Positions 6,724 through 14,744 of a stretch of 35,212 bases of DNA are shown one piece after another. A program made the position numbers and the translations under genes. The notes beneath the pieces were generated by a model. That model had not been told where the DNA came from. It was given only the letters and a program-made list of their open reading frames with translations, and did not search any database. Positions within the stretch are counted from its first letter, which is position 1. The number at the start of each line of letters is the position of its first letter. Source of the DNA: Candidatus Eisenbacteria bacterium (lineage in GTDB: Bacteria > Eisenbacteria > RBG-16-71-46 > SZUA-252); the NCBI GenBank assembly GCA_005893275.1, contig VBOW01000001.1, forward strand, positions 1 through 35,212, in the 5' to 3' direction.

Positions 6724-7728
6724 ATGCGTAGAAACCCTACCATTTTGGCGGTGACTGGGCTCGGGGCGGCACCGGGTTTTGGTTTCCGGTTCTTGAGCGG
6801 TCTGGTGGCTCTGGCACTAATCGTGCTGGGGCCTGAACCCCTTACCCAGGCCTCCGCCGCGGAGGAGCTCCGGATTGGGCCAGGCGATGTCGTCAACGTT
6901 GTGGTTGCGGGGCGGACCGATTTGACGGGGAAGTACACCGTCGGCGCCGACGGCCAGCTTTTCTTGCCGCTGGTCGGTGGAGTCGACGCGAAGGGGAAAA
7001 CAGCGAGGGAGTTGTCCGCCGATCTCTCCCGGCGCCTCTCCGTCTTCGACCGGGACATCACGAGGGTGGATGTCTCGATCGCGCAGTCTCTAAGTCTGAA
7101 TATCCTCGTCCTAGGAGCCGTTACGCGGCCGGGAAAGTATGCGTTCGCGAAGCTTCCGAACATTTGGGAAGCGATCGGTGAGGCCGGCGGTCCTGTTGAG
7201 GATGCGGTCCTCTCCGCGGTTGAGATTATTCCCGGCGATCCTTCCTCAGGAAGGGGCGTGGTCGTTGTGAATGTCGAGTCGGCGCTTCGTGAAGGGCGCC
7301 TCGACCAGCTCAGCCAGGTGAAGCCCGGGGACACGATTCGCGTGCCCCGCCAGAGCTCCACCTCGGTGGCGCTGACGCCCAATACCGTGTTCGTATTCGG
7401 CGCCGTCGTCCGGCCCGGTATGTTGAACCTCGAGCGCGGCGGCGACTTGATCGGCGCGTTGGCAAGGAGCGGTGGCCCCAGCCCGGACGCCAGCCTTTCG
7501 AACATAGAGATCGTCCGCAAAAGCGGCGCCCAGACGATCCCCCTCAAGGCCAACCTCAGGGAGTATCTCGGAAAGGGCAACACCTCCGGCAATCCGCTGC
7601 TCCGCCCGGGGGATGCCATATTCGTACCGCACATTCGTCCTGGCGGAAGCGGCTGGGCCAACGCGGTCCGCACGATCATGCCCTTGGCAACGCTTGCCGT
7701 GTCCATCGTCGCTATCTCCCGCCGGTAA
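6724..7728 (+). CDS. Wza-type polysaccharide export protein (Poly_export/SLBB)
   Basis: An outer-membrane or periplasmic export component. An N-terminal signal segment (hydrophobic residues about 23-36, probable cleavage near QASAA at 42-46) is followed by LRIGPGDVVNVVV, the start of the Poly_export domain, then by two SLBB domains, each opening with a LGAVTRPGKY / FGAVVRPGML type turn (about residues 130 and 225). The C-terminus (WANAVRTIMPLATLAVSIVAI) is a hydrophobic helix, as in Wza, where it forms the outer-membrane alpha-barrel. There is no lipobox cysteine. It lies 42 bases after wecB and 16 bases before the chain-length gene. I keep the ATG at 6724, although the signal peptide would look tidier from a later internal start. 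Confidence 0.9.
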   Translation: MRRNPTILAVTGLGAAPGFGFRFLSGLVALALIVLGPEPLTQASAAEELRIGPGDVVNVVVAGRTDLTGKYTVGADGQLFLPLVGGVDAKGKTARELSADLSRRLSVFDRDITRVDVSIAQSLSLNILVLGAVTRPGKYAFAKLPNIWEAIGEAGGPVEDAVLSAVEIIPGDPSSGRGVVVVNVESALREGRLDQLSQVKPGDTIRVPRQSSTSVALTPNTVFVFGAVVRPGMLNLERGGDLIGALARSGGPSPDASLSNIEIVRKSGAQTIPLKANLREYLGKGNTSGNPLLRPGDAIFVPHIRPGGSGWANAVRTIMPLATLAVSIVAISRR

Positions 7729-7744
7729 CCTATCGAGCGTCATC

Positions 7745-9394
7745 GTGAACGGTTCCTCCCCACTTGATCTGCGCGAGATCCTATGGAAGGTCCGTCATCT
7801 TCTCTGGGTTGCGCTCCTGCCCATCGTGACCGCCGCCTGCGCGGGCCTCTTGTACCTGGTGATCACCCGGCAATACGAAGCGGCCGCCACCGTCTCCGTG
7901 GGGGAGCAGACGAGCGTGTCTCCCGCGTTGGAGCCGCTCGTGGGCGACCAGCGAGGGCCCGCGGAATCGTCCACTCCGACGGTCATTCAAATCGACAACC
8001 GTCTCCACAGCCGTTCCTTTCTCACTAGCATCGTGAACCAGCTGGGGCTCGCGCACACCAGGGAGATTCGTCTTCGGGCCGCCGAAGAGGCCCAGCATCT
8101 CGAGGGGGTTACCACGGACGAGCTCGCGCTCCGGAGGGCAATCTCGGTGGTTTCGCGGCGCATCTTCGCTTCGCCCGTCGGCCCCCCGGCCAGATCGTCA
8201 GTAACCCTCGTTCGGATTTCGGCCCTTGGGGATGATCCCGCCACGGCCCGGCAGCTCGCCACAACGGTGGTGAACACGCTCGTGCAGGAGAACGCGGTCA
8301 CGGCCCGGGAGCAAGCCCGTGCCAGGGGGGCGTTCAGCGCCGACCAGATCAAGATCTATGAAGAGAAGCTGCGTCAGTCCGAGAACGCGCTTCGCCAATT
8401 CGAGGAATCCGTGATTGGCAGCCAACTCGCGGATGTCCCGGTCAATGCCCAAAACGCCGACCTAGCACGAGAGACGGTTCGGACGACCGACGCGGAGATG
8501 AACCAGATTCGTGAACGGCTTCGGACGGAGCAACTCCAGTTGAGGGGGCTCGCCGGCGTCGACGCGACGATCCCCAACCTTGAAAACGGGAACACCAGGG
8601 CCCTCGAGGCGCGGCTCAAGGAGCTCGAGGTCAACTTGGGAGTCGCGGACCTCCGGGGCGCCGCGGGAACGGGGGACATCTCGGCGCAGAAGCTCAGGAT
8701 CGGGGCCACGCGGCAGGCTCTGTTCGCCGCCTACCGGGACCTGGCCAGCGCTCGCGGGGGGCTCCTCAGCGACGATGCGCGCGACCTGGTCGCGGGAATC
8801 GCACTGGACCGATCCGAGCTCCGATCCCTGCGCGAGAAAAAGGATCGGATGAACGCATATATCCAGAGCTATTCGCGGGGGATGCAGCGGTCCCCGCGGG
8901 ACCAGATGGAGGAGCAGCGATTGAAGGACGAGGCTCAGAGGAATCGAGACCTGCTGACCGCCCTTCAACGAGAGGCCACATCGTCGCACCTTTCCGAAGC
9001 AATCCAGGAGAGCCAGCTTGGATTCCAAGTGGAGGTCGTCGAGCCGGCGTTGATTCCGCTGACCCCGTACCCGACTCAGCGCCTCATCAAGATCCTCTCC
9101 TCGGCATTGCTCCTGGGCGCCTTCCTCTCCGTGATCGTGGTCATTGGAATGGTGCGGTACAACGCGTCTCTATGCTCCCTGGAGACGGCGGAAGAAGCCC
9201 TCCAGGTCAAAGCGCTCGGGGCGATCCCACGGATCGAAGCCTGGTCCCCACCCGGAACATTCCTCAGCCGAAACTGGGCCCCGGTTTCGCTCGCGATCGT
9301 CATACTCGCCACGGCAGCTTTCTGTGTCGTTAACGGCTCCGACCACAGGGGACCGGTAGCGACGGGCCACGACGCCACAACCCAGCAGCAGTGA
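7745..9394 (+). CDS. Wzz/GumC-type chain-length determinant protein
   Basis: A 549-residue inner-membrane co-polymerase that sets EPS chain length and contacts the export channel. A short cytoplasmic start (DLREILWKVRHLLW) leads to a first helix near 19-40, then a long periplasmic region rich in R, E, Q and L with coiled-coil character (about 200-440). A GNVR-like segment (VEVVEPALIPLTPYPTQR) precedes a second helix near 447-470. The following cytoplasmic part (LETAEEALQVKALGAIPRI) is typical of proteins that present a BY-kinase, but instead of a kinase domain there is a third hydrophobic segment near 512-530 and a polar tail. The GTG start was chosen because the longer frame overlaps the export gene. 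Its stop overlaps the kinase start. Confidence 0.87.
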   Translation: MNGSSPLDLREILWKVRHLLWVALLPIVTAACAGLLYLVITRQYEAAATVSVGEQTSVSPALEPLVGDQRGPAESSTPTVIQIDNRLHSRSFLTSIVNQLGLAHTREIRLRAAEEAQHLEGVTTDELALRRAISVVSRRIFASPVGPPARSSVTLVRISALGDDPATARQLATTVVNTLVQENAVTAREQARARGAFSADQIKIYEEKLRQSENALRQFEESVIGSQLADVPVNAQNADLARETVRTTDAEMNQIRERLRTEQLQLRGLAGVDATIPNLENGNTRALEARLKELEVNLGVADLRGAAGTGDISAQKLRIGATRQALFAAYRDLASARGGLLSDDARDLVAGIALDRSELRSLREKKDRMNAYIQSYSRGMQRSPRDQMEEQRLKDEAQRNRDLLTALQREATSSHLSEAIQESQLGFQVEVVEPALIPLTPYPTQRLIKILSSALLLGAFLSVIVVIGMVRYNASLCSLETAEEALQVKALGAIPRIEAWSPPGTFLSRNWAPVSLAIVILATAAFCVVNGSDHRGPVATGHDATTQQQ

Positions 9395-10173
9395 CCCCTC
9401 CTATGGCCAGGGCAGGCCGCAATCTGTTCACGGGCTTCTCGCTCGATGCCCCCTACGTCACAGAAACTCGTCGCATCCTCCAGACTCTGGGCCGAAGAAC
9501 CCAGGACTCCGGTCAGCGCGTGTTCATGGTTACGAGCGCGGCACGAGGCGAAGGCAAGAGCACGATTTGCGCTCTTCTTTCGATCGTCGCCGCGAAGGCC
9601 CTCGGCCGCAACACCCTCCTCATCGACGCGGATTTGAGACGGCCGACGATCCACCACCTGCTGGGGATGAGCCCGCGGCCCGGATTGTTCGAGTTCCTCG
9701 AGGGAAGGGTCTCGTTCGATACGGCGATGCGTCCGACCTTGCTTCCGAAGTTGTCCGTCATCTCGAGCGGAGCGCATCCGGCGCGCCCTGGAGAGGCATA
9801 CCGCGACGAAACATTCGCGGCACTGGTGAAGAGGGTCCGCGGTGCGTTTGATCTGGTCTTCATAGACAGCGCCCCCGTCGTACCCGTCGTGGAACCCCTT
9901 CTCATGGCGGAACACGTCGACGGCGTCATCGCCGTCGTCATGGCCGGAAAGACGCCCGTGCCTCTCGTCAGGAGAATGCGCGACATTCTCACGCCGGCGG
10001 CCCAGAAGCTCGTGGGCGTGATTGTCAACAACGCGTCCAGCCAGCTCCCGTATTACTACGACTACCGCTACTACGGATACCCGGGGCAGGAGGCTCACTC
10101 CAGACGCGCGCGGCAGGGCCCCACCATCCATTCCGATTCGCACCCTTCGGGCTCCCGCGCCTACAAACTCTGA
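9391..10173 (+). CDS. Bacterial tyrosine kinase (BY-kinase, CpsD/Wzc cytoplasmic domain)
   Basis: A 260-residue cytoplasmic P-loop kinase that autophosphorylates on a tyrosine cluster and so drives cycling of the polymerase-export complex. It shows Walker A ARGEGKST (51-58), Walker A' LLIDADLRRP (76-85), the BY-kinase SSGAHPARPGE region (125-135) and Walker B DLVFIDSAP (154-161). The C-terminal stretch 221-230 contains seven tyrosines out of ten residues. It is split from the Wzz-type protein, as in Gram-positive CpsC/CpsD and PEP-CTERM-type loci. The GTG at 9391 overlaps the previous stop by four bases; an ATG at 9403 is an equally good start, four residues shorter. Confidence 0.93.
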   Translation: MTPPMARAGRNLFTGFSLDAPYVTETRRILQTLGRRTQDSGQRVFMVTSAARGEGKSTICALLSIVAAKALGRNTLLIDADLRRPTIHHLLGMSPRPGLFEFLEGRVSFDTAMRPTLLPKLSVISSGAHPARPGEAYRDETFAALVKRVRGAFDLVFIDSAPVVPVVEPLLMAEHVDGVIAVVMAGKTPVPLVRRMRDILTPAAQKLVGVIVNNASSQLPYYYDYRYYGYPGQEAHSRRARQGPTIHSDSHPSGSRAYKL

Positions 10174-10186
10174 CCTGAGGAAGCTC

Positions 10187-11515
10187 ATGTCGAAAGCGTC
10201 GGCCACACGCTCCCCCTTGAACCGCTTTCTTCGCCGCGTCGACCGACGCTCCGCAAAGGTCGGCATCGTCGGGCTGGGCTACGTCGGGCTTCCCCTCGCG
10301 GTCGAATTCGCCAAAGCGGGGTATCCCGTCACCGGGTTCGAGATCAACAACCGTCGTGCCGCAGCGATCAACGCCGGGCGCTCGTACATTCAAGACGTTC
10401 CACGCACCGAGGTCCGGCATCTGGTCGCGGCCGGCGGGCTCCGCGCCACGACCGACTTTGAACACCTGCGCGAGATGGACGCCATCGATATTTGCGTCCC
10501 GACGCCCCTCCGCAAGACCCGAGATCCCGATGTCTCGTACATCGTCGCGGCCGTGGACGAGATCGCGCCGCGATTGCGCCGGGGTCAGCTGATCGTCCTC
10601 GAGAGCACAACCTACCCGGGAACGACGGAAGAGCTGGTGGCGCCCGCCCTCGAGAAGCGAGGGCTGCGCACGGGGCGGGATTTTTTCCTCGCCTTTTCGC
10701 CCGAGCGAGTCGACCCCGGCAACGCGGTTTATCAGACCAAGAACATCCCCAAGGTCATCGGCGGCGTCAGCCGGGATTGCACACGAGCCGCCTCGGCGCT
10801 CTACGCCTCCGTTCTGGACAGGGTCATCCCGGTCAGCTCGACCCGCGTCGCCGAGATGGTGAAGCTGCTCGAGAATACGTTCCGGAGCGTGAACATCGGA
10901 CTCGTCAACGAGCTGGCGCTCATGTCCGACAAGATGGGCATCAACGTGTGGGAGGTCATTGAGGCGGCCGCCACGAAGCCGTTCGGATTCATGCCCTTCT
11001 ACCCCGGTCCGGGGCTGGGAGGCCACTGCATCCCGATCGACCCCTTTTATCTTTCCTGGAAAGCTAGGGAGAGCGGCTTCGAGGCACGCTTCATCGAGCT
11101 CGCGGGGCAGATCAACGCCAGCATGCCGTACCACGTGGCGAAGCGGGTGGGGGAGGCCCTCAATTCTCTCCGGCGGCCGATCCGCGGCTCGAGGGTGCTC
11201 ATCCTCGGCGTCGCGTACAAGGCCAACATCGATGACGTGCGCGAGTCGCCTTCCTTGGATCTGATGGAGATCCTCGCCCGCGAGGGCGCCAAGGTCAGCT
11301 ACTCGGACCCCCACGTCCCATCCATCGTCCATTCCGGACACACGATGCGTGGAAAGCCCTTCCGGGCAAGCTCCCTGCGCGCGGCGGACTGCGTCGTGAT
11401 CGCCACGGCACACAAGGCGTTCGACTTCAAGGTGATCGCAAAACACGCGCGCACCGTCGTCGATACCCGGAACGCGCTCAAGGGCCGCCGCACGCACGGC
11501 GTCTTTCGGCTCTAA
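10187..11515 (+). CDS. UDP-HexNAc 6-dehydrogenase (WecC/WbpA family)
   Basis: An NAD-dependent nucleotide-sugar dehydrogenase that oxidises C6 of a UDP-sugar to the uronic acid. The 442-residue protein has the dinucleotide-binding GLGYVG (29-34), CVPTPLRKTRDPDVS, a FSPERVDPGN motif typical of the UDP-N-acetyl sugar branch rather than UDP-glucose dehydrogenase, EMVKLLENTFRSVNI and the catalytic cysteine in GGHCIPIDPFYL (Cys281). The ATG is preceded by GAGGAAG at a good distance, 13 bases after the kinase gene. With wecB upstream the likely product is UDP-ManNAcA; with UDP-GlcNAc as substrate and the next epimerase it could be UDP-GlcNAcA and UDP-GalNAcA (the WbpO/WbpP or TviB/TviC route). Confidence 0.92.
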   Translation: MSKASATRSPLNRFLRRVDRRSAKVGIVGLGYVGLPLAVEFAKAGYPVTGFEINNRRAAAINAGRSYIQDVPRTEVRHLVAAGGLRATTDFEHLREMDAIDICVPTPLRKTRDPDVSYIVAAVDEIAPRLRRGQLIVLESTTYPGTTEELVAPALEKRGLRTGRDFFLAFSPERVDPGNAVYQTKNIPKVIGGVSRDCTRAASALYASVLDRVIPVSSTRVAEMVKLLENTFRSVNIGLVNELALMSDKMGINVWEVIEAAATKPFGFMPFYPGPGLGGHCIPIDPFYLSWKARESGFEARFIELAGQINASMPYHVAKRVGEALNSLRRPIRGSRVLILGVAYKANIDDVRESPSLDLMEILAREGAKVSYSDPHVPSIVHSGHTMRGKPFRASSLRAADCVVIATAHKAFDFKVIAKHARTVVDTRNALKGRRTHGVFRL

Positions 11516-11522
11516 GGCGTCC

Positions 11523-12473
11523 ATGCAACACTACCTCGTAACCGGGGGCGCCGGGTTCATCGGCTCTCACCTCGCGGTACGGCTTCTCCGAGACGGACAT
11601 CGCGTTCGTGTGCTCGACGATCTCTCCACCGGGCGGCGGGAAAATCTCGAGGCCATCGCGGCGGCGGGAGCCCAAGACCGTTTCGAATGGATCGAGGGAG
11701 ACGTCCGGTCCTCCACCACGTGCCTTCGGGCGTGTAAGGGGATCGATTTCGTGCTGCACCAGGCGGCCCTCGCGTCCGTGCCCCGGTCCGTCGAGGATCC
11801 GGTCGGGACGACGCAGGTGAATGTCATGGGCACCCTGACCGTACTGGAGGCCGCGCGCCGGTGCGGCGTCCGACGGGTCGTCCTTGCGAGCTCCTCCTCT
11901 GTCTATGGCGACACCGAGGTCCTTCCCAAGTCGGAGGACATGGAGCCGAGGCCTCTGTCCCCCTACGCATGCGCCAAGCTCGCGGGGGAAACCTTCGCGA
12001 GGGTCTTTGCGGTCACCCTCGGTCTTCCTACCATTTCCCTCCGTTACTTCAACGTGTTCGGTCCGCGCCAGAATCCGGACTCAGCTTATGCCGCGGTCGT
12101 CCCGCGCTTCGCCCGGGCGCTCCTCGAGCGCCGCCGACCTCAGGTCTTCGGTGACGGGCACCAGAGTCGTGACTTCACCTTCGTGGACAACGTTGTCCAG
12201 GCCAACCTGGACGCGTGCACCCGAGGTGAGGGGCGCGGGGAGGCGATCAACATCGCCTGCGGAGAGCGATATTCGCTGATGAATCTCTTGGACGAGCTCG
12301 CCTCGCTCACCGGGCAGACCCCCGACCCTGAAATGCTTCCGCCGCGGCCCGGGGATGTCCGGCACTCCCAAGCGAGCATCGACAGGGCCAGGCGGCTCCT
12401 CGGCTTCTCTGTCCAGACGGGGTTTCGCGAGGGCCTGGAGCGAACGGTGCAGTACTACCGCGATGCAGGCTGA
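11523..12473 (+). CDS. NAD-dependent UDP-sugar 4-epimerase (WbpP/TviC-like SDR)
   Basis: An extended short-chain dehydrogenase of 316 residues. GGAGFIGSH (8-16) binds NAD, LDDLSTGRRENL contacts the adenosine ribose, HQAALASVPRSVEDP and the SSSSVYGD segment line the active site, and the catalytic pair is Y148/K152 in SPYACAKLAGE. RYFNVFGPRQNPDSAYAAVVP and GDGHQSRDFTFVDNVVQAN are typical of UDP-GlcNAc or UDP-GlcNAcA 4-epimerases. It begins seven bases after the dehydrogenase and its end overlaps the FemAB gene by 11 bases. The likely job is to convert a UDP-gluco to a UDP-galacto HexNAc or HexNAcA; a decarboxylase or 4,6-dehydratase is less likely given these motifs. Confidence 0.88.
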   Translation: MQHYLVTGGAGFIGSHLAVRLLRDGHRVRVLDDLSTGRRENLEAIAAAGAQDRFEWIEGDVRSSTTCLRACKGIDFVLHQAALASVPRSVEDPVGTTQVNVMGTLTVLEAARRCGVRRVVLASSSSVYGDTEVLPKSEDMEPRPLSPYACAKLAGETFARVFAVTLGLPTISLRYFNVFGPRQNPDSAYAAVVPRFARALLERRRPQVFGDGHQSRDFTFVDNVVQANLDACTRGEGRGEAINIACGERYSLMNLLDELASLTGQTPDPEMLPPRPGDVRHSQASIDRARRLLGFSVQTGFREGLERTVQYYRDAG

Positions 12474-13527
12474 GCCCGCCTCCGAAGCTCCGGAGCCCGT
12501 GCGCGTAAAGCCCGCCTCGGACGTACCTGCGAGCTGCTGGGATGACTACGTCCGTCGCAACCCGCAGGGAACCCTGTGCCACCTCCGAGCCTGGCTCGAC
12601 ACAGTCGGAGCCGCGTACCCGTATGAGTCTCACTCTCTCGTCGCCGAGCGAGGCGGCGTCCTATGCGGAGCGCTCCCCCTGTACCGGGCTCCGGTATTCC
12701 CGTCCGGCGCGGCGCTCATCTCCTCACCCGCCGCGATCTATGGCGGCATCATCGCGGACGATCCCGCCGCCGCGCGCGCCCTCTTGACCTCGGCCGCCGA
12801 GCTCGCGGATCGATTTCGGGTCCGATACCTCGAGCTGCGAAACAGGACGGCGACGGGCAATCTTCAAGTCAAGAACCTCTACGTGACCTTTCGAAAGCCG
12901 ATCGCTCGCGATCCGGAGCGCAACATGAGAGCCATTCCCACCCGGCCTCGCACCGCGATTCGCCGGGGCATTCGTCTCGGACTCGAGGCCGAGCTGGGAG
13001 GAGAGGAGCTGTTGCGGGAATTCTACCGGGTCTACTCCATCAACATGCGGGACCTGGGGAGCCCGCCCTATCCTCCGTCTTTCTTCCAGGGCTTGCTCCG
13101 CGCGTTCGGCAACGATTGCCGAATCCTGATTGTCCGGCACAAGAGTCGCGCCGTGGGGGGGGCGGCGGCGTTTTTCTTCCGGAACGAAGTATTACCCTAC
13201 TGGGGGGCTTCCATCCGCTCGGCCGCGCGAGAGCTTTGCGTCAACGATTTCATGTACTGGACCCTGCTGAGCCGCGCTGCAGAGCGGGGGTGCGAGCTGT
13301 TCGACTTTGGCCGCAGCAAGGTGGGGACGGGAGCCTACCATTTCAAGCGTCACTGGGGCTTCGAGCCGACCCCGCTCCCGTACCAGTATCATTTGGTAAC
13401 GCAGAAAAACTTGCCTGATTTGAGCCCGCTGAATCCTGGATTCTCGCTGCCGATCCTTCTCTGGAAGCGGATGCCCATTTCCATCACCCGCTGGCTGGGC
13501 CCCAAGCTCCTGCGCTTTTTCCCGTGA
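12463..13527 (+). CDS. FemAB-family protein, XrtA/PEP-CTERM locus type
   Basis: A 354-residue protein with the double-GNAT fold of FemAB peptidyl/acyl transferases, most like the subfamily found in PEP-CTERM EPS loci (TIGR03019 by recollection). Supporting segments are YVRRNPQGTLCHLRAWLDTV near residues 28-50, ALPLYRAPVFPSGAALIS, YGGIIADDP, the YLELRNRT strand, FYRVYSINMRDLGSPPYPPS in the second half, and CELFDFGRSKVGTGAYHFKR, which closes the fold. No signal peptide or membrane helix is seen. In known FemAB enzymes the acyl donor is an aminoacyl-tRNA; in the EPS-locus group the donor is not established. The start ATG overlaps the epimerase stop. It differs clearly from the three acyltransferase-like genes that follow. 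Confidence 0.85.
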   Translation: MQAEPASEAPEPVRVKPASDVPASCWDDYVRRNPQGTLCHLRAWLDTVGAAYPYESHSLVAERGGVLCGALPLYRAPVFPSGAALISSPAAIYGGIIADDPAAARALLTSAAELADRFRVRYLELRNRTATGNLQVKNLYVTFRKPIARDPERNMRAIPTRPRTAIRRGIRLGLEAELGGEELLREFYRVYSINMRDLGSPPYPPSFFQGLLRAFGNDCRILIVRHKSRAVGGAAAFFFRNEVLPYWGASIRSAARELCVNDFMYWTLLSRAAERGCELFDFGRSKVGTGAYHFKRHWGFEPTPLPYQYHLVTQKNLPDLSPLNPGFSLPILLWKRMPISITRWLGPKLLRFFP

Positions 13528-14744
13528 AGATTCTCTGTCTGTGCCATCGGATTCCATATCCCCCGGACAAGGGCGACAAGATTCGGTCCTTCCATCAAGT
13601 GCGCGCGCTTTCAAAGAATCACCGCGTTCACCTCGCGTTCTTGATCGATGATCCCGCCGATCGCACCCACCTGGATGCCGTCGAGCGATTCAGCGCCACG
13701 GTGGACTGGGCCTACCGTGGCCGGCAGGCCTCGATGGCCCGAGCGGCCTTTGCGTTGCCTTCACGGACCCCTTTCTCGGTCGCGGCATTCCACTCGCCCA
13801 CGCTCCATCGTAAGGTGCGCGATCGCATCCGAGCGGAGCGCCCCGATGCGGCTCTCGTCTTCTCCACGGCAATGGCGCCCTACGTTCGCGGGGAGCGGGG
13901 CATGGCGAAAGTCCTCGATCTGGTCGATGCGGACTCCGCGAAATGGCGGTCCTACGCCGACTCTCACACCCCGCCCTTATCGTGGATGTACCGCGAAGAG
14001 GCGAAGCGCCTTTCGCGGTACGAGGTCGCGGCGGTGGAAGACTTCGACGAGGCCATCGTCGTTTCGGAGGCGGAAGCCGAGCTTCTGCGCGCTGCCGGCT
14101 CGCGACGGGAGATCACGGTGATCCCCAACGGCGTCGATGTGGAGTACTTCCAGCCCGAGGCAAACTCCCCCGAAACGGCCGCGGAGCCCGCGGTGGTTTT
14201 TTGCGGGGCGATGGATTACCTCCCCAACGTCGACGGCGCCCGCACCTTTGCCGCGGAAGTCTTTCCACTCATTCGAAGCAAGGAAGGGACCTGCACCTTC
14301 TACATCGTCGGCCGAAATCCGACGGCGGCCGTCCGCAAGCTCGCCGAGCTACCGGGCATCGTGGTGACCGGAAGCGTGCCGGATACCCGGCCCTACCTTC
14401 GCCGCTCGCGGGTGGCGGTCGCCCCCCTGCGGATCGCGCGCGGCATCCAGAACAAGGTCCTGGAAGCGATGGCCATGGGTCTTCCCATCGTTGGAACACG
14501 GGTCGCCTTCCAGGGAATCGGCGCGACCTCGGAGGACGGTGCTCGGATCTCGGACTCGCCCCGCGAGATGGCGGAAGCCGTGCTGGAGCTCCTGAAATCC
14601 CCCGAGGCTCGTCGCCGTTCCGGCGCTCGCGCGAGACAATTCGTGATGGAGCGTCACCGCTGGGAAGGCCACCACGGCATGCTAGAGGCGTTGCTCCAGC
14701 GGGCGTGCGAGCGGCGCATCGCCGCCGGAGAGGTCACGCCATGA
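13524..14744 (+). CDS. Glycosyltransferase, PEP-CTERM locus type (TIGR03087-like)
   Basis: A GT-B fold retaining glycosyltransferase of 406 residues that should add one sugar to the lipid-linked repeat on the cytoplasmic face. The N-terminus VKILCLCHRIPYPPDKGDKIRS with HQVRALSKNHRVHLAFLIDDP closely fits the stp1 sugar-transferase family of exosortase A loci. The C-terminal GT4 part has VIPNGVDVEYFQP, VVFCGAMDYLPNVDG, APLRIARGIQNKVLEAMAMG with the E in the EX7E-type motif, and a closing RHRWEGHHGMLEAL. The GTG start overlaps the FemAB stop (GTGA) and the stop overlaps the next ATG (ATGA), so it is embedded in the operon. The donor sugar is not readable from the sequence. Confidence 0.9.
   Translation: MKILCLCHRIPYPPDKGDKIRSFHQVRALSKNHRVHLAFLIDDPADRTHLDAVERFSATVDWAYRGRQASMARAAFALPSRTPFSVAAFHSPTLHRKVRDRIRAERPDAALVFSTAMAPYVRGERGMAKVLDLVDADSAKWRSYADSHTPPLSWMYREEAKRLSRYEVAAVEDFDEAIVVSEAEAELLRAAGSRREITVIPNGVDVEYFQPEANSPETAAEPAVVFCGAMDYLPNVDGARTFAAEVFPLIRSKEGTCTFYIVGRNPTAAVRKLAELPGIVVTGSVPDTRPYLRRSRVAVAPLRIARGIQNKVLEAMAMGLPIVGTRVAFQGIGATSEDGARISDSPREMAEAVLELLKSPEARRRSGARARQFVMERHRWEGHHGMLEALLQRACERRIAAGEVTP

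Noticed and set aside
10025-11524. Minus-strand open frame of about 499 codons opposite the dehydrogenase
   Set aside because: The plus strand shows every motif of a UDP-sugar dehydrogenase; the antisense product has no recognisable motif.
13943-14740. Long upstream extension of the acyltransferase 1 frame
   Set aside because: It is the shifted reading of the preceding glycosyltransferase gene, and an ATG with the usual ATGA overlap exists at 14741.
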